Part shown: positions 39,540 to 50,036 of the stretch, piece after piece
Layout: each line of letters opens with the position of its first letter
How positions within the stretch are numbered: the stretch's first letter is position 1
DNA from: Gammaproteobacteria bacterium
GTDB taxonomy: Bacteria > Pseudomonadota > Gammaproteobacteria > RBG-16-57-12
Assembly: GCA_021647245.1 (NCBI GenBank)
Contig: JAKIVC010000018.1
Location: forward strand, 1 to 52,500
DNA length: 52,500 bases
Reading direction: 5' to 3'
Position numbers and translations under genes: made by a program
Notes under the pieces: generated by a model
Database searches by the model: none
Told to the model about the DNA's origin: nothing
Seen by the model: only the letters and a program-made list of their open reading frames with translations

Positions 39540-39542
39540 AAT
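39514..39542 (+). promoter_or_regulatory. Putative S10 operon promoter inside the 3' end of rpsJ
   Basis: TAGACG (39514-39519), a 17-bp spacer and TAGAAT (39537-39542), the same -10 as the str promoter, are followed by a GC-rich discriminator CCGCCCC. Transcription would start near 39549, after rpsJ and before rplC. The 3' location within a coding sequence is unusual, so support is moderate. Confidence 0.6.
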
Positions 39543-39553
39543 CCGCCCCTCAT

Positions 39554-39595
39554 TAATAACGCCGTGCTGTCCGCAGTGGGAGTACGGCGTTGTTA
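39554..39595 (+). other. Leader hairpin between rpsJ and rplC
   Basis: A 12-bp stem (39554-39565 with 39584-39595, one T-G pair; core AACGCCGT/ACGGCGTT) closes an 18-base loop just after the predicted S10 start point. No T tract follows. It is a candidate for L4-type feedback or 5'-end protection; the role is not shown by the sequence. Confidence 0.75.
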
Positions 39596-39656
39596 TATTG
39601 AAGTTTTGTTGAATTAAGCGTCGGTCAATCGAAATCGATGCGTGAGGATAACGACA

Positions 39657-40313
39657 ATGACTATTGGTGTAATAGGCCGCAAGCGCGGTATGACTCGGGT
39701 TTTTACGGAAGATGGGTGTTCTCTGCCTGTTACCGTAATCGAAGTTGAGCCTAATCGTGTGAGTCAGCTCAAAGGGCTCGAGAAAGATGGCTACAATGCA
39801 ATTCAGGTGACGGTTGGTACGCGCCGTGCGACGCGTGTAACCAAGGCAATGGCCGGGCACTTTGCAAAAGCAGGTGTTGAGGCTGGAAGAGGGCTTTGGG
39901 AGTTTCGTCTGACTGACGGGGCGACTAATGATTTTGCGACAGGCTCAGAGATCAAGGCTGATATCTTTGAGGTAGGGCAGAAAGTTGATGTGGCAGGTGT
40001 TACGATCGGTAAGGGATTTGCCGGCACCATCAAACGCCACCACTTTGCAGGTAAAGATGCGACGCACGGCAACTCCCTTTCCCATCGTACCCCTGGCTCT
40101 ATCGGTCAGTGTCAAACCCCTGGGCGTGTATTCAAGGGCAAGAAGATGTCTGGTCAGATGGGTAATGTTCAGCGTACAGTTCAAAACCTTGAAGTGGTTC
40201 GTGTGGATATTGAGCGCAATATTCTTTTGGTTAAAGGGGCAGTTCCTGGTGCCAAAGGAAGCAACGTTGTTGTATTCCCGGCGGTTAAAGCGAATTCGCA
40301 GGGGAGTTTGTAA
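39657..40313 (+). CDS. rplC: 50S ribosomal protein L3
   Basis: L3 is an early 23S-binding protein near the peptidyl-transferase centre. The 218-residue protein begins [16 protein letters not shown] and contains the [26 protein letters not shown] loop. ATG 39657 has GAGGA upstream; an upstream in-frame codon at 39642 is rejected. Its stop overlaps the rplD ATG by one base. Confidence 0.98.
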   Translation: MTIGVIGRKRGMTRVFTEDGCSLPVTVIEVEPNRVSQLKGLEKDGYNAIQVTVGTRRATRVTKAMAGHFAKAGVEAGRGLWEFRLTDGATNDFATGSEIKADIFEVGQKVDVAGVTIGKGFAGTIKRHHFAGKDATHGNSLSHRTPGSIGQCQTPGRVFKGKKMSGQMGNVQRTVQNLEVVRVDIERNILLVKGAVPGAKGSNVVVFPAVKANSQGSL

Positions 40314-40933
40314 TGGAATTGAATTTAGTTACAGCAGCAGGAAAAGAGTCTAAAAAGAGCGTCGAGCTCTCTGATGAGAGCTTTGCGCGTGAGTTTAATG
40401 AGCCGCTAATTCATCAGGTTGTGACGGCCTATTTGGCAGGTGCTCGCCAAGGAAGTCGTGCTCACAAGAATCGCTCGGATGTAAGCGGTGGCGGTGCTAA
40501 GCCATGGCGCCAGAAAGGAACGGGCCGTGCGCGTGCGGGTACTATCCGCAGCCCCTTGTGGCGATCGGGTGGAGTTACATTTGCTGCAGCTCCGCAAGAT
40601 CATTCGCAAAAAGTAAACAAGAAGATGTATCGTGGCGCAATGCGCTCGATCGTCTCTGAGTTGCTGCGCCAGGATCGGCTGATTATCATTGATAAATTTT
40701 CTCTTGAACTGCCAAAAACAAAAGAGCTTGTTGCTAAACTTGCTGCGATGGGTTTGGAAAGTGTTTTGATTGTCCCGGAGGCCATAGACGATAATCTGTA
40801 CCTTGCATCACGCAACCTGCATAAGGTTGGCCTTGTAAGTGCAGCATCGATTGACCCGGTTTCATTGGTAGGTTACGACAAGGTGCTGATGACAGTCGGA
40901 GCGATCAAGCAAATAGAGGAGGCTTTGGCATGA
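40313..40933 (+). CDS. rplD: 50S ribosomal protein L4
   Basis: L4 lines the exit tunnel and, in E. coli, represses the S10 operon. The 206-residue protein has [18 protein letters not shown] in the tunnel-extended loop and the C-terminal Rossmann-like core. Its start overlaps the rplC stop and its stop overlaps rplW, which points to translational coupling. Confidence 0.97.
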   Translation: MELNLVTAAGKESKKSVELSDESFAREFNEPLIHQVVTAYLAGARQGSRAHKNRSDVSGGGAKPWRQKGTGRARAGTIRSPLWRSGGVTFAAAPQDHSQKVNKKMYRGAMRSIVSELLRQDRLIIIDKFSLELPKTKELVAKLAAMGLESVLIVPEAIDDNLYLASRNLHKVGLVSAASIDPVSLVGYDKVLMTVGAIKQIEEALA

Positions 40934-41229
40934 ACCAAGAGCGTTTGATGAAGGTTCTACTCGGTCCTCATATTACTGAGAAAGCATCGATTGCTGCTGA
41001 GACTAACCAGCAAATCGTATTCAAGGTGGCTACTGACGCAAATAAGACTGAAATTAAGAAGGCTGTAGAGCTTCTGTTTGAAGTTGAAGTCAACTCCGTT
41101 CAGGTGGCCAATGTTAAAGGCAAGCGCAAGCGCTTTGGAGCAATCCAAGGTCGTCGCTCTGGCTATAAAAAGGCGTATGTCCAACTTAAGGCCGGTAGTG
41201 AGATTGATTTCACCAGCGCCGCCGAGTAA
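40930..41229 (+). CDS. rplW: 50S ribosomal protein L23
   Basis: L23 lies at the tunnel exit and docks SRP and trigger factor. The 99-residue protein carries the family core [13 protein letters not shown] and [20 protein letters not shown] overlaps the rplD TGA by four bases. Confidence 0.97.
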   Translation: MNQERLMKVLLGPHITEKASIAAETNQQIVFKVATDANKTEIKKAVELLFEVEVNSVQVANVKGKRKRFGAIQGRRSGYKKAYVQLKAGSEIDFTSAAE

Positions 41230-41248
41230 TTCGTAGAGGATTCGTATC

Positions 41249-42073
41249 ATGGCGATCGTAAAACTTAAACCGACATCACCTGGGCGCCGCTTTGTAGTTC
41301 GAGTGGTTACTCCGGATCTCCATAAGGGCGAACCATACGCCCCTCTTCTGGAGAAAAAGAGCAAGACGGGTGGTCGTAATAATAATGGGCGTATTACCAC
41401 TCGTCATCGTGGCGGTGGTCATAAGCAGCACTACCGTATCATTGATTTTAAGCGTAATAAGGATGGCATCCCTGGTGTAGTTGAGCGCCTAGAGTATGAT
41501 CCAAACCGTAGCGCGAACATTGCACTGATTAAATATGCCGACGGTGAGCGTCGCTACATCATAGCGCCTAAGGGAGTTTCTGCTGGTTCAGATATAATGT
41601 CTGGCCAGCAGTCACCCATAAAGCCGGGTAGCGCGATGGCGCTGCGTGATATTCCAGTCGGTACGACTGTTCATTGTGTTGAGCTTCGTTCTGGTAAAGG
41701 TGCGCAAATTGCGCGCTCTGCGGGAACGTCAGCTCAGCTTGTTGCTCGTGATAGTGAATATGCAACTTTGCGCCTTCGTTCAAGCGAAATGCGCAAGGTG
41801 CGGGTTGACTGCAAGGCGACAATTGGTGAAGTGGGTAACTCTGAGCATGCTCTTCGCTCTTTAGGTAAGGCCGGTGCTGCCCGCTGGGCAGGTCGTCGAC
41901 CTACCGTCCGTGGTGTCGCGATGAATCCAGTGGATCATCCGCACGGCGGTGGTGAAGGTCGTACTTCTGGTGGCCGTCATCCTGTATCTCCTTGGGGTGT
42001 TCCGACGAAGGGTTATAAAACCCGTAAAAACAAGCGTACCGATAAGTTTATCGTACGTCGTCGTAACAAGTAA
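41249..42073 (+). CDS. rplB: 50S ribosomal protein L2
   Basis: L2 is needed for subunit joining and peptidyl transfer. The 274-residue protein has the [20 protein letters not shown] start region and the C-terminal [24 protein letters not shown], including the conserved His. It follows rplW by 19 bases. Confidence 0.98.
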   Translation: MAIVKLKPTSPGRRFVVRVVTPDLHKGEPYAPLLEKKSKTGGRNNNGRITTRHRGGGHKQHYRIIDFKRNKDGIPGVVERLEYDPNRSANIALIKYADGERRYIIAPKGVSAGSDIMSGQQSPIKPGSAMALRDIPVGTTVHCVELRSGKGAQIARSAGTSAQLVARDSEYATLRLRSSEMRKVRVDCKATIGEVGNSEHALRSLGKAGAARWAGRRPTVRGVAMNPVDHPHGGGEGRTSGGRHPVSPWGVPTKGYKTRKNKRTDKFIVRRRNK

Positions 42074-42101
42074 TTTCGTTTAACTGGAAAGAGGGCGAGC
42101 A

Positions 42102-42374
42102 ATGCCACGTTCAGTCAAGAAAGGTCCATTCGTCGATCAACACTTAGCCAAAAAGGTGAGTGAGGCGGTTGAGGCTGGCACAAAACGACCAATTAAGACT
42201 TGGTCACGTCGTTCAATGGTACTCCCGGATATGCTCGGGCTCACTATTGCTATACATAATGGTCGCCAACATGTGCCTGTTTTCATTACTGAAAACATGG
42301 TCGGCTACAAATTGGGTGAGTTTGTTCCAACTCGCACATATCGTGGTCATGTCGCCGACAAAAAGTCCAGATAA
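42102..42374 (+). CDS. rpsS: 30S ribosomal protein S19
   Basis: S19 binds 16S rRNA in the 30S head with S13. The 90-residue protein begins [19 protein letters not shown] and has the [29 protein letters not shown] core. Gene order is canonical (rplB-rpsS-rplV). Confidence 0.98.
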   Translation: MPRSVKKGPFVDQHLAKKVSEAVEAGTKRPIKTWSRRSMVLPDMLGLTIAIHNGRQHVPVFITENMVGYKLGEFVPTRTYRGHVADKKSR

Positions 42375-42385
42375 GGGGTGTGAAG

Positions 42386-42718
42386 ATGGAAGTCATTGCT
42401 AAACATCGTAATGCACGCATCTCTGCGCAAAAAACCCGTCTGGTTGCAGACCAGATTCGTGGTCTGTCAGTAGATCGTGCCTTGCAAATTCTGATGTTCA
42501 GTAACAAAAAAGCAGCATCCATCGTTAAGAAGGTTGTTGAGTCAGCAATTGCAAATGCAGAGCATAATGACGGCGCAGATATTGACGAGTTGAAGATTAC
42601 TCGGATTTTCGTTGATGAAGCGGCGACATTCAAGCGTATTCGTCCGCGTGCAAAAGGGCGTGCAAATCGCATTCTGAAACGTAATTGCCACATTACTGTG
42701 GCGGTTGCTGAAAAATAA
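42386..42718 (+). CDS. rplV: 50S ribosomal protein L22
   Basis: L22 forms part of the exit tunnel wall. The 110-residue protein closely follows E. coli L22, including [19 protein letters not shown] and the [13 protein letters not shown] tunnel loop. ATG 42386 gives the family length; an upstream GTG at 42380 is rejected because AGGGG is better spaced to 42386. Confidence 0.98.
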   Translation: MEVIAKHRNARISAQKTRLVADQIRGLSVDRALQILMFSNKKAASIVKKVVESAIANAEHNDGADIDELKITRIFVDEAATFKRIRPRAKGRANRILKRNCHITVAVAEK

Positions 42719-42731
42719 CTGAGAGGCAGGT

Positions 42732-43409
42732 ATGGGTCAGAAAGTACATCCAACGGGTATCCGTCTTGGTATTACTAAGGATTGGACCGCTAAGTGGTAT
42801 GCGAACAGTCGGGATTTCTCCGGCTATTTGTTGGCAGACTTAAGGGTACGTGAATTCCTGAAAAAGCGCTTATCCAAGGCATCAGTTAGTCGCATTCAGA
42901 TTGAGCGTCCTGCGCGTAATGCGAAAATCACCATTCACACGGCCAGGCCTGGTGTGGTGATTGGCAAGAAAGGCGAAGATATTGAACGCCTCAGAGTCGA
43001 ACTCTCTAAAATGATGGGCATTCCAGTTAATGTCAATATCGAAGAGATTCGCAAGCCAGAGCTGGACGCACAGCTAGTTGCTGAGAATGTAGCGCAACAG
43101 CTAGAGCGACGTATTATGTTTCGTCGTGCCATGAAGCGCACCGTTACTAATACAATGCGCCTTGGTGCGAAAGGTATCAGAATTGCGGCTGCTGGGCGTT
43201 TGAATGGTGCAGAGATAGCGCGTACAGAATGGTATCGTGAGGGGCGTGTTCCCCTGCATACTTTTCGTGCTGATATAGACTATGGCTTTGCTGAGGCTTT
43301 GACAACCTACGGTATTATCGGGGTAAAAGTCTGGATATTTAAGGGTGAGGTTATCGGTTTTCACGACCAGGTAGCCACTGCATCCAAGAAATCCGCAGCA
43401 AATAATTAA
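42732..43409 (+). CDS. rpsC: 30S ribosomal protein S3
   Basis: S3 helps the ribosome unwind mRNA at the entry site. The 225-residue protein has [14 protein letters not shown] at the start and a KH domain with [19 protein letters not shown]. It is slightly shorter at the C-terminus than E. coli S3 (233). Confidence 0.98.
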   Translation: MGQKVHPTGIRLGITKDWTAKWYANSRDFSGYLLADLRVREFLKKRLSKASVSRIQIERPARNAKITIHTARPGVVIGKKGEDIERLRVELSKMMGIPVNVNIEEIRKPELDAQLVAENVAQQLERRIMFRRAMKRTVTNTMRLGAKGIRIAAAGRLNGAEIARTEWYREGRVPLHTFRADIDYGFAEALTTYGIIGVKVWIFKGEVIGFHDQVATASKKSAANN

Positions 43410-43421
43410 AGGAGAAGCGGT

Positions 43422-43835
43422 ATGCTCCAGCCAAAACGAACCAAATTCCGTAAAATGCAAAAAGGCCGTAACCGCGGTCTTGCTCAAAGCGGAAACAAGG
43501 TGAGCTTCGGTGAGTTTGGCCTGAAGTCGACGACGCGTGGTCGGTTAACCGCACGCCAAATCGAAGCTGCCAGGCGTGCTATGACTCGCCACATCAAGCG
43601 TGGTGGAAAGATCTGGATTCGAGTGTTTCCAGATAAGCCAATATCCAAAAAACCTCTTGAAGTCAGGATGGGTAAGGGTAAAGGCAACGTAGAATATTGG
43701 GTTGCTGAGGTTCAGCCAGGTAGAATGTTGTATGAAATGGAAGGTGTTAGTGAAGAGCTTGCTCGAGAGGCATTCGCGCTAGCTGCTGCAAAACTACCTG
43801 TGAATACAACATTTGTAACTCGGACGGTGATGTGA
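43422..43835 (+). CDS. rplP: 50S ribosomal protein L16
   Basis: L16 organises the peptidyl-transferase centre. The 137-residue protein shows [19 protein letters not shown] and the [19 protein letters not shown] loop with its conserved Arg. Its TGA overlaps the next gene's ATG by one base. Confidence 0.98.
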   Translation: MLQPKRTKFRKMQKGRNRGLAQSGNKVSFGEFGLKSTTRGRLTARQIEAARRAMTRHIKRGGKIWIRVFPDKPISKKPLEVRMGKGKGNVEYWVAEVQPGRMLYEMEGVSEELAREAFALAAAKLPVNTTFVTRTVM

Positions 43836-44029
43836 TGAATGCAAGTGAGCTTAGAGAAAAATCTGTTGATGAGCTAAATGTCGAGCTTCAGAATCTTTTG
43901 CGCGAGCAGTTCAATTTGCGGATGCAAAAAGGAACTGGAGAGCTTGCAAAGCCAAGTTTGGTTGCTGAAGTCCGTAAGAACATTGCACGCGTTAAGACGG
44001 TTCTGAATCAAAAGACGCAGGAGTCCTAA
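43835..44029 (+). CDS. rpmC: 50S ribosomal protein L29
   Basis: L29 is a small helical protein near the tunnel exit. The 64-residue protein begins [19 protein letters not shown] and contains the family REQFNLRMQ and [12 protein letters not shown] stretches. ATG 43835 overlaps the rplP stop by one base; the GTG three bases before it is an alternative. Confidence 0.95.
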   Translation: MNASELREKSVDELNVELQNLLREQFNLRMQKGTGELAKPSLVAEVRKNIARVKTVLNQKTQES

Positions 44030-44030
44030 A

Positions 44031-44291
44031 ATGACTGAGCAGGCAAAATCTACACGCACCCAGACTGGGTGTGTTATCAGTAGCAAGATGGATAAGAGTG
44101 TCACGGTCATGATTGAGCGTAAGGTTCGTCATCCAGTTTATGGTAAGTACGTTAAGCGCTCCACAAAGCTTCACGTGCATGACGAGCAAAATGTTTGTAA
44201 TGATGGCGATACCGTTACCATTAGTGAGTGCCGTCCTTTGTCTAAGACCAAGTCTTGGACGCTGGTTGAGGTTGTCTCAAAAGCAAAATAA
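44031..44291 (+). CDS. rpsQ: 30S ribosomal protein S17
   Basis: S17 is an early-assembly 30S protein with an OB fold. The 86-residue protein has the family motif [18 protein letters not shown] and the [13 protein letters not shown] stretch. One base separates it from rpmC. It is the last S10-operon gene, before a strong terminator. Confidence 0.97.
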   Translation: MTEQAKSTRTQTGCVISSKMDKSVTVMIERKVRHPVYGKYVKRSTKLHVHDEQNVCNDGDTVTISECRPLSKTKSWTLVEVVSKAK

Positions 44292-44328
44292 TATGCCGTC
44301 CACTGCGGTGGGTGTTGCGTAAATGACT

Positions 44329-44369
44329 AAAAGCCCGAGTTGGCTTTCTTTTCGACTTGGGTTTTTTTT
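44329..44369 (+). terminator. S10 operon terminator, overlapping the spc promoter
   Basis: CCCGAGT (44334-44340) and ACTTGGG (44355-44361), extended by AAAA/TTTT around a bulged G, form an intrinsic terminator with eight T (44362-44369). The second stem arm contains the -35 element of the spc promoter. Confidence 0.9.
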
Positions 44370-44385
44370 GTATTAGTGCTATTAT
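44357..44385 (+). promoter_or_regulatory. spc operon promoter
   Basis: The -35 TTGGGT (44357-44362), a 17-bp spacer and -10 TATTAT (44380-44385) are followed by GCGCGCC, a GC-rich discriminator of the stringent type. It starts transcription near 44392, ahead of rplN. The -35 lies inside the S10 terminator stem. Confidence 0.75.
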
Positions 44386-44439
44386 GCGCGCCCTGAGTGT
44401 GGGGAGAAGTGGTGTGATAGAAAAACTGGAGAAAAGCCA

Positions 44440-44808
44440 ATGATTCAGATGCAATCGCTCCTTGATGTGGCCGATAATAGCGGCGCAAGAAAGTTGATGT
44501 GTATCAAGGTCCTAGGTGGGTCGCACCGTCGTTATGCAGGTGTTGGTGATGTCATCAAGGTGAGCATTAAAGAGGCTATTCCCCGTGGTAAAGTTAAGAA
44601 GGGTGATGTCTATAGTGCTGTCGTAGTGCGTACGCGTAAAGGCGTGCGGCGCTCCGATGGCTCACTGATTCGCTTTGATGGGAATGCAGCCGTTCTGTTG
44701 AATAGCAAGCTAGAGCCAATCGGTACGCGTATTTTTGGCCCTGTTACCAGGGAGTTACGTGGTGATCGTTTCATGAAGATTGTTTCGCTTGCACCAGAAG
44801 TGCTCTGA
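44440..44808 (+). CDS. rplN: 50S ribosomal protein L14
   Basis: L14 sits on the 50S intersubunit surface and contacts 16S rRNA. The 122-residue protein closely follows the E. coli sequence, including [19 protein letters not shown] and [14 protein letters not shown]. It is the first gene of the spc operon. Confidence 0.98.
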   Translation: MIQMQSLLDVADNSGARKLMCIKVLGGSHRRYAGVGDVIKVSIKEAIPRGKVKKGDVYSAVVVRTRKGVRRSDGSLIRFDGNAAVLLNSKLEPIGTRIFGPVTRELRGDRFMKIVSLAPEVL

Positions 44809-44826
44809 TTTAAAGAGATAATAATT

Positions 44827-45144
44827 ATGCGTAAGATCAGAAAAGGTGATGAGGTAGTTGTTCTCACAGGTAAGGACAAAGGTAAGCGTGGTGCGGTCAG
44901 TATTGTGCATGCCAATGGTCGCTTAGTTGTTGAGGGCGTGAGTGTTGTTAAGAAGCATGTGAAGCCAAACCCAATGCGTGGTGTTGCTGGCGGGATCGTT
45001 GAACAAGAGGCGTCTATTGATGGCTCTAATGTGGCGATTTTTAATGCGGTAACTGGTAAGGCGGACCGAGTCGGCTTCCGCGTGCTAGAAGATGGTAAGA
45101 AGGTACGCTTCTTTAAATCTAACAACGAATTAATTGATGCTTGA
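44827..45144 (+). CDS. rplX: 50S ribosomal protein L24
   Basis: L24 initiates 50S assembly. The 105-residue protein has the KOW motif [20 protein letters not shown]. It follows rplN by 18 bases. Confidence 0.97.
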   Translation: MRKIRKGDEVVVLTGKDKGKRGAVSIVHANGRLVVEGVSVVKKHVKPNPMRGVAGGIVEQEASIDGSNVAIFNAVTGKADRVGFRVLEDGKKVRFFKSNNELIDA

Positions 45145-45158
45145 TTAGGTAGTGAATT

Positions 45159-45698
45159 ATGGCTAGGTTGCAGGAATTTTATCGCGACACTGTTGTTCAG
45201 AAGCTTATGGACCAGTTTGGCTACAAGAGTGTGATGGAAGTGCCGCGTATTACTAAGGTTACCCTTAACATGGGTCTTGGTGAGGCGTTGGTGAATAAAA
45301 AAGTGCTTGAGAGTGCGCTGGGTGATATGACTAAGATTGCGGGTCAGAAGCCTATAGTCCGTAATGCTCGGAAGTCAGTGGCTGGTTTTAAAGTGCGTGA
45401 AGGCTGGCCGATTGGCTGCAAAGTAACGCTGCGCAGTTATCGTATGTACGAGTTCATGGATCGTTTGATCAATGTCTCATTGCCGCGAGTTCGTGATTTT
45501 CGTGGTATGAATGTGAAGTCATTCGATGGCCGCGGAAACTATAGCATGGGCATAAATGAGCAGATCATTTTCCCTGAAATTGACTATGACAAAATCGATG
45601 CTTTACGCGGAATGGATATCACGGTTACAACGACGGCTAAAACTGACGAAGAAGGACGCGCACTACTCGCGGCGTTCAGCTTCCCATTTAAAAGCTAG
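45159..45698 (+). CDS. rplE: 50S ribosomal protein L5
   Basis: L5 binds 5S rRNA and bridges to the 30S head. The 179-residue protein contains [31 protein letters not shown] and the [20 protein letters not shown] stretch. Position and length match the family. Confidence 0.98.
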   Translation: MARLQEFYRDTVVQKLMDQFGYKSVMEVPRITKVTLNMGLGEALVNKKVLESALGDMTKIAGQKPIVRNARKSVAGFKVREGWPIGCKVTLRSYRMYEFMDRLINVSLPRVRDFRGMNVKSFDGRGNYSMGINEQIIFPEIDYDKIDALRGMDITVTTTAKTDEEGRALLAAFSFPFKS

Positions 45699-45709
45699 GG
45701 GTTTATCGA

Positions 45710-46015
45710 ATGGCTAAGGTTTCAATGATTAATCGCGAAAGCAAGCGTACCAAGCTTGTTGCGAAGTATGCCACAAAGCGTGCTGAACTGAAAAAGCGCT
45801 CCGTAGATTTGGAATTATCTCCTGAGGAGCGCCGCGATGCTATGCAGGCTTTGCATGCACTCCCACGTGACGCAAGCCCGGTTCGCCAGCGTAGTCGCTG
45901 TCAAATTACAGGCCGTCCGCATGGTGTGTATCGTAAATTTGGTCTCGCTCGTAACAAGCTGCGTGAGGCGGCAATGCGTGGCGACATACCTGGTTTAGTT
46001 AAGTCTAGCTGGTAG
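45710..46015 (+). CDS. rpsN: 30S ribosomal protein S14 (long, zinc-free form)
   Basis: The 101-residue protein is the long S14 form: [31 protein letters not shown] carries the family core, but the CxxC...CxxC zinc pairs of the short form are missing. It contrasts with the zinc-type S4 and L36 in the same series. Confidence 0.97.
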   Translation: MAKVSMINRESKRTKLVAKYATKRAELKKRSVDLELSPEERRDAMQALHALPRDASPVRQRSRCQITGRPHGVYRKFGLARNKLREAAMRGDIPGLVKSSW

Positions 46016-46048
46016 GCTGGATACTGATTAACGTTAGGAGAAATTATC

Positions 46049-46444
46049 ATGAGTATGCAAGATCCAATCGCGGATATGCTGACTCGCATCCGCAATGCGC
46101 TGGGTGCAAATAAAGCAACTGTTTCAATGCCGTATTCAGGCAAAAAAATGGCAATAGCTGTCGTTCTGAAAGATGAGGGTTATATTTCAAATGCCTCTCT
46201 TGAGGGTGAGGGAGCTAAAGCCGAGTTGGTTATTGAGCTTAAATACCACTCAGGCAAGCCGGTCATTGACCAGATCAAGCGCGTAAGCCGCCCAGGTTTG
46301 CGTATTTACAGAGGTAAAGACGAACTCCCTAAGGTCATGGCTGGTCTTGGTGTAAGCATCATCTCAACATCTGCAGGTGTTATGTCCGATCGGGCGGCAC
46401 GCAAAGCAGGTTGTGGTGGTGAAGTTCTTTGCTTTGTAGCGTAA
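46049..46444 (+). CDS. rpsH: 30S ribosomal protein S8
   Basis: S8 binds 16S helix 21 and, in E. coli, represses the spc operon. The 131-residue protein begins [17 protein letters not shown] and has the C-terminal [33 protein letters not shown] precedes the ATG. Confidence 0.97.
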   Translation: MSMQDPIADMLTRIRNALGANKATVSMPYSGKKMAIAVVLKDEGYISNASLEGEGAKAELVIELKYHSGKPVIDQIKRVSRPGLRIYRGKDELPKVMAGLGVSIISTSAGVMSDRAARKAGCGGEVLCFVA

Positions 46445-46453
46445 GGGGTAAGT

Positions 46454-46990
46454 ATGTCACGTATAGCAAATAATCCTGTAGTGATCCCTGCGGCTGTAGA
46501 AGTCTCGCTCAAGGGAAGTCAGGTTTCCATAAAAGGACCGAAGGGCTCCCTAGAGCGTACCGTTCATGATTTTGTTGAGGTCTCGCAAAAAGATAATGAG
46601 TTGAGGTTTTCTGTCCGTAACAGCGCCCAGAAAGGTGCGGTTGCAATGGCTGGGACAATGCGTTCACTGCTCTCAAATATGGTAGTTGGTGTTACAACTG
46701 GTTTTGAGAAAAAATTAAAACTGGTTGGTGTCGGTTACCGGGCTCAATTACAAGGAAAAGTTCTCAATCTCACATTAGGATTTTCTCATCCGGTGAGTTA
46801 TGAGTCACCCGAAGGTATAACCATTGAAACACCTTCTCAGACCGAGATCGTGATAAAAGGTGCTGACAAGCAGGCCGTAGGGCAAGCTGCTGCCGACATT
46901 CGTGCTTACCGTCCACCTGAGCCTTATAAGGGTAAGGGTGTACGCTATGCTGATGAGCGTATCGTAATGAAAGAAGCCAAGAAGAAATAA
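46454..46990 (+). CDS. rplF: 50S ribosomal protein L6
   Basis: L6 lies near the sarcin-ricin loop and the factor-binding site. The 178-residue two-repeat protein contains [14 protein letters not shown] and the C-terminal [19 protein letters not shown] signature. Confidence 0.98.
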   Translation: MSRIANNPVVIPAAVEVSLKGSQVSIKGPKGSLERTVHDFVEVSQKDNELRFSVRNSAQKGAVAMAGTMRSLLSNMVVGVTTGFEKKLKLVGVGYRAQLQGKVLNLTLGFSHPVSYESPEGITIETPSQTEIVIKGADKQAVGQAAADIRAYRPPEPYKGKGVRYADERIVMKEAKKK

Positions 46991-47005
46991 CCTAGGGGCT
47001 CAGAG

Positions 47006-47359
47006 ATGGATAAGAAACAATCACGCTTACGCCGCGCTCGTCGCGGTCGGGCTAAAATTAAAGAACTGGCAGTGCCGCGTCTGTGTGTATTCCGCACGCC
47101 ACGCCATATATATGCACAGGTTATCGCTCCAAATAGTGCAGAGGTTGTATGTTCAGCTTCTACCGCAGAGAGTAGTGTTGCTGAGCAGATTAAATACACT
47201 GGCAATGCTGATTCGGCTGTTGCAGTTGGCAAGATTGTCGCTGAGCGTGCTAAAAGCGCAGGTATCACCAAGGTTGCTTTCGATCGTTCAGGCTTCAAAT
47301 ACCATGGCCGTGTTAAGGCTTTGGCTGATGCTGCTCGCGAGAATGGCTTGGAATTCTAA
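47006..47359 (+). CDS. rplR: 50S ribosomal protein L18
   Basis: L18 binds 5S rRNA with L5. The 117-residue protein has an Arg/Lys-rich N-terminus and the C-terminal [26 protein letters not shown]. Order and length are canonical. Confidence 0.97.
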   Translation: MDKKQSRLRRARRGRAKIKELAVPRLCVFRTPRHIYAQVIAPNSAEVVCSASTAESSVAEQIKYTGNADSAVAVGKIVAERAKSAGITKVAFDRSGFKYHGRVKALADAARENGLEF

Positions 47360-47369
47360 GGGGTTAATT

Positions 47370-47879
47370 GTGGCTAGATTTGATCAAAATAATTCCAACT
47401 CTGATGATTTGTTGGAAAAACTGGTAGCTGTAAATCGCGTTGCCAAAGTAGTTAAAGGCGGTCGTATTTTCGGCTTTACAGCACTGACGGTTGTTGGTGA
47501 TGGTAACGGCAAAGTAGGATTCGGTCGTGGTAAGGCGCGTGAAGTGCCTGCTGCTATTCAGAAGGCGATGCAGGAAGCGCGTAAAAACTTGAAAAGTGTC
47601 AGCCTCACGAATGGCACCCTTCAGCATCCCATTACCTCAACTCATGGGGCAGCAAAAGTCTTTATGCAGCCCGCATCTGAGGGTACTGGGATTATTGCTG
47701 GTGGCCCTATGCGTGCGGTATTTGAGGCGGTTGGTGTGCATAATGTGCTTGCTAAGTGCATTGGATCCACCAATCCCATTAATGTTGTCCGTGCAACGGT
47801 CAAGGGCCTAGCAGAGATGACTTCTCCTGAAGAAGTGGCTGCTAAGCGTGGTAAAACAGTTAGTGAGATTATGGACTAA
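47370..47879 (+). CDS. rpsE: 30S ribosomal protein S5
   Basis: S5 affects decoding accuracy and mRNA entry. The 169-residue protein has the N-terminal domain [25 protein letters not shown] and [18 protein letters not shown]. The GTG start at 47370 gives the correct N-terminus; a longer frame from 47085 would overlap rplR and is rejected. Confidence 0.97.
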   Translation: MARFDQNNSNSDDLLEKLVAVNRVAKVVKGGRIFGFTALTVVGDGNGKVGFGRGKAREVPAAIQKAMQEARKNLKSVSLTNGTLQHPITSTHGAAKVFMQPASEGTGIIAGGPMRAVFEAVGVHNVLAKCIGSTNPINVVRATVKGLAEMTSPEEVAAKRGKTVSEIMD

Positions 47880-47882
47880 ACG

Positions 47883-48068
47883 ATGGCTAATAGTACGATT
47901 AAAGTAACTTTGGTGCGTAGTGCCAGTGGTCGTCTGGCTGCGCACAAAGCGTGTGTTTCTGGTCTGGGTATACGTCGCATTCGCCAAACTGTTGAAGTGC
48001 AAGACACTCCTGAGAATCGAGGCATGATTAACAAAGTGTCTTACATGCTTAAGGTTGAGGACAACTAA
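47883..48068 (+). CDS. rpmD: 50S ribosomal protein L30
   Basis: L30 binds 23S rRNA. The 61-residue protein contains the family signature [24 protein letters not shown]. It lies 3 bases after rpsE and just before rplO. Confidence 0.95.
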   Translation: MANSTIKVTLVRSASGRLAAHKACVSGLGIRRIRQTVEVQDTPENRGMINKVSYMLKVEDN

Positions 48069-48069
48069 G

Positions 48070-48504
48070 ATGCGATTAAATACTTTAAAGCCTGCCGAGG
48101 GTGCAAAAAAAGCGGCCAAACGTGTAGGTCGTGGTATCGGCTCTGGACATGGTAAGACATGTGGCCGTGGTCACAAGGGACAAAAATCCCGCTCAGGTGG
48201 TATGCCCAAGATCGGCTTCGAAGGTGGCCAAATGCCACTTTACCGCCGCCTCCCAAAGGTTGGCTTTCGTTCACGCAAGGCAGCCTTTACAGCTGAAGTT
48301 CGTCTCAATGAAATAGACGCTGTTAGTGCTGATGTTATTGATTTATTGTCATTAAAGGCAGCGAATGTGATTCGTGACAATATTAAGTCAGTAAAGATTA
48401 TTCTTTCGGGTGAAGTGACTAAGGCGGTCACAATTAGTGGCTTAGGTGTGACCAAAGGTGCCCGGGCTGCAATTGAAGCAGCTGGTGGGAAAATCGAGGC
48501 GTAA
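48070..48504 (+). CDS. rplO: 50S ribosomal protein L15
   Basis: L15 is a late-assembly 50S protein. The 144-residue protein begins [38 protein letters not shown] and has the [18 protein letters not shown] signature. ATG 48070 is chosen over 48055 because the latter overlaps rpmD. Its TAA overlaps the secY start by one base. Confidence 0.97.
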   Translation: MRLNTLKPAEGAKKAAKRVGRGIGSGHGKTCGRGHKGQKSRSGGMPKIGFEGGQMPLYRRLPKVGFRSRKAAFTAEVRLNEIDAVSADVIDLLSLKAANVIRDNIKSVKIILSGEVTKAVTISGLGVTKGARAAIEAAGGKIEA

Positions 48505-49856
48505 TGGCTGCTCCAGGAATGAATGCAGGTTCATCGACAGGCGGTGGGAATCTTAGCGAGCTAAAGCGCAGGCTGCTTTTTTTGCTCGGTGCGATTATCG
48601 TTTTCCGTATCGGTGCACATATCCCTGTCCCAGGGATTAACCCTGATGCGCTTGCTGCACTGTTTGATCAGCAGCGAGGCACGATCGTCGACATGTTTAA
48701 CATGTTCTCCGGTGGTGCTCTTGAGCGCCTGACACTCTTTGCTTTGGGTGTAATGCCCTATATTTCAGCATCCATCATCATGCAGTTGATGACATCGGTT
48801 GTGCCGAAGTTTGAGCAGCTGAAAAAAGAGGGTGAAGCCGGAAGGCGAAAAATAACCCAATATACACGCTATGGTACATTGGTCTTGGCTACATTCCAGG
48901 CGACGGGCATATCGATTGCACTGCAGTCTCAGAAAATTGGTTCGCTCTCGGTTGTGGTCGATCCAGGTACTGGCTTTATGGTGACTACCATATTGACGCT
49001 GGTCGCTGGAACCATGTTCCTTATGTGGCTGGGTGAGCAGGTAACTGAGCGTGGCATAGGTAATGGTATATCCATTATCATTTTCGCCTCGATCGTCTCT
49101 GGCTTGCCTTCAGCGATTGGTGGGACACTCGAATTGGCAAGGGTTGGTGAGATATCATCGCTGATGGTTATTGCCCTTGTGGTGATGGCGCTTGCAGTTA
49201 CTGCATTTGTTGTTTTTGTTGAGCGAGGTCAGCGTAGAATTACTGTAAACTACGCCCGTCGACAACAAGGACGTAAAATGATGGCTGGTCAGGCAACTCA
49301 CTTGCCACTCAAACTCAATATGGCTGGTGTAATACCACCAATATTTGCTTCAAGTATTATCTTGTTTCCGGCAACAATTGCGGGATGGTTTGCGCAAGGT
49401 GAGGGTATGGGTTGGCTGCAGGATATTGCTACCTTGCTCTCACCTGGTCAGCCGCTATACGTGACTTTTTATGCAGTTGCGATTATATTTTTCTGCTTTT
49501 TTTACACGGCTCTGGTATTTAATCCGCGTGAGACTGCGGATAACTTAAAGCGATCTGGTGCATTCATCCCGGGCGTAAGGCCCGGTGAGAATACGGCTAG
49601 ATATATTGATAAAATCATGTCCCGTCTGACATTTGTCGGTGCAGGGTACATCACTTTGGTCTGTCTACTGCCTGAGTTTCTTATATTGTATTGGAATGTG
49701 CCCTTCTACTTCGGAGGCACGTCATTGCTGATCATAGTTATAGTGATTATGGATTTCATGGCTCAAGTGCAAGCGCATCTGATGTCTATGCAATATGAAG
49801 GCATGATGAAAAAGGCCAACCTTAAAGGTTATGGTCGTGCGGGCAAGCCACGTTAA
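48504..49856 (+). CDS. secY: Preprotein translocase subunit SecY
   Basis: SecY is the core of the SecYEG channel. The 450-residue protein has ten membrane segments, the plug region after the first, [17 protein letters not shown], and the cytosolic loop signature GIGNGIS...[21 protein letters not shown]. It overlaps rplO by one base. Its partner SecE is at 23017. Confidence 0.98.
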   Translation: MAAPGMNAGSSTGGGNLSELKRRLLFLLGAIIVFRIGAHIPVPGINPDALAALFDQQRGTIVDMFNMFSGGALERLTLFALGVMPYISASIIMQLMTSVVPKFEQLKKEGEAGRRKITQYTRYGTLVLATFQATGISIALQSQKIGSLSVVVDPGTGFMVTTILTLVAGTMFLMWLGEQVTERGIGNGISIIIFASIVSGLPSAIGGTLELARVGEISSLMVIALVVMALAVTAFVVFVERGQRRITVNYARRQQGRKMMAGQATHLPLKLNMAGVIPPIFASSIILFPATIAGWFAQGEGMGWLQDIATLLSPGQPLYVTFYAVAIIFFCFFYTALVFNPRETADNLKRSGAFIPGVRPGENTARYIDKIMSRLTFVGAGYITLVCLLPEFLILYWNVPFYFGGTSLLIIVIVIMDFMAQVQAHLMSMQYEGMMKKANLKGYGRAGKPR

Positions 49857-49887
49857 GTAATTACAAAGTCTATTGGAGTGTATTGAT

Positions 49888-50001
49888 ATGAAAGTACGTG
49901 CTTCTGTTAAAAAGTTGTGCCGTAACTGTAAAATTATACGTCGCAAGGGTGTGGTACGTGTTATCTGTAAAGAACCACGTCACAAGCAGCGCCAAGGTTA
50001 A
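49888..50001 (+). CDS. rpmJ: 50S ribosomal protein L36 (zinc-binding form)
   Basis: L36 is a small 50S protein. The 37-residue product [21 protein letters not shown]... keeps Cys11, Cys14, Cys27 and His32, the CCCH zinc-binding form. GGAG precedes the ATG. This is the last spc-operon gene. Confidence 0.96.
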   Translation: MKVRASVKKLCRNCKIIRRKGVVRVICKEPRHKQRQG

Positions 50002-50007
50002 TAGCGC

Positions 50008-50036
50008 TTGCAAGTTATTTAAGTATTGAGTATTAT
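50008..50036 (+). promoter_or_regulatory. Alpha operon promoter
   Basis: TTGCAA (50008-50013), a 17-bp spacer and TATTAT (50031-50036) are followed by a TGCGCGC discriminator, nearly the same -10/discriminator pattern as the spc promoter. It lies between rpmJ and rpsM, as in E. coli. Confidence 0.7.

Noticed and set aside
47085-47369. Upstream extension of rpsE
   Set aside because: It overlaps rplR in another frame; GTG 47370 gives the standard S5 start.
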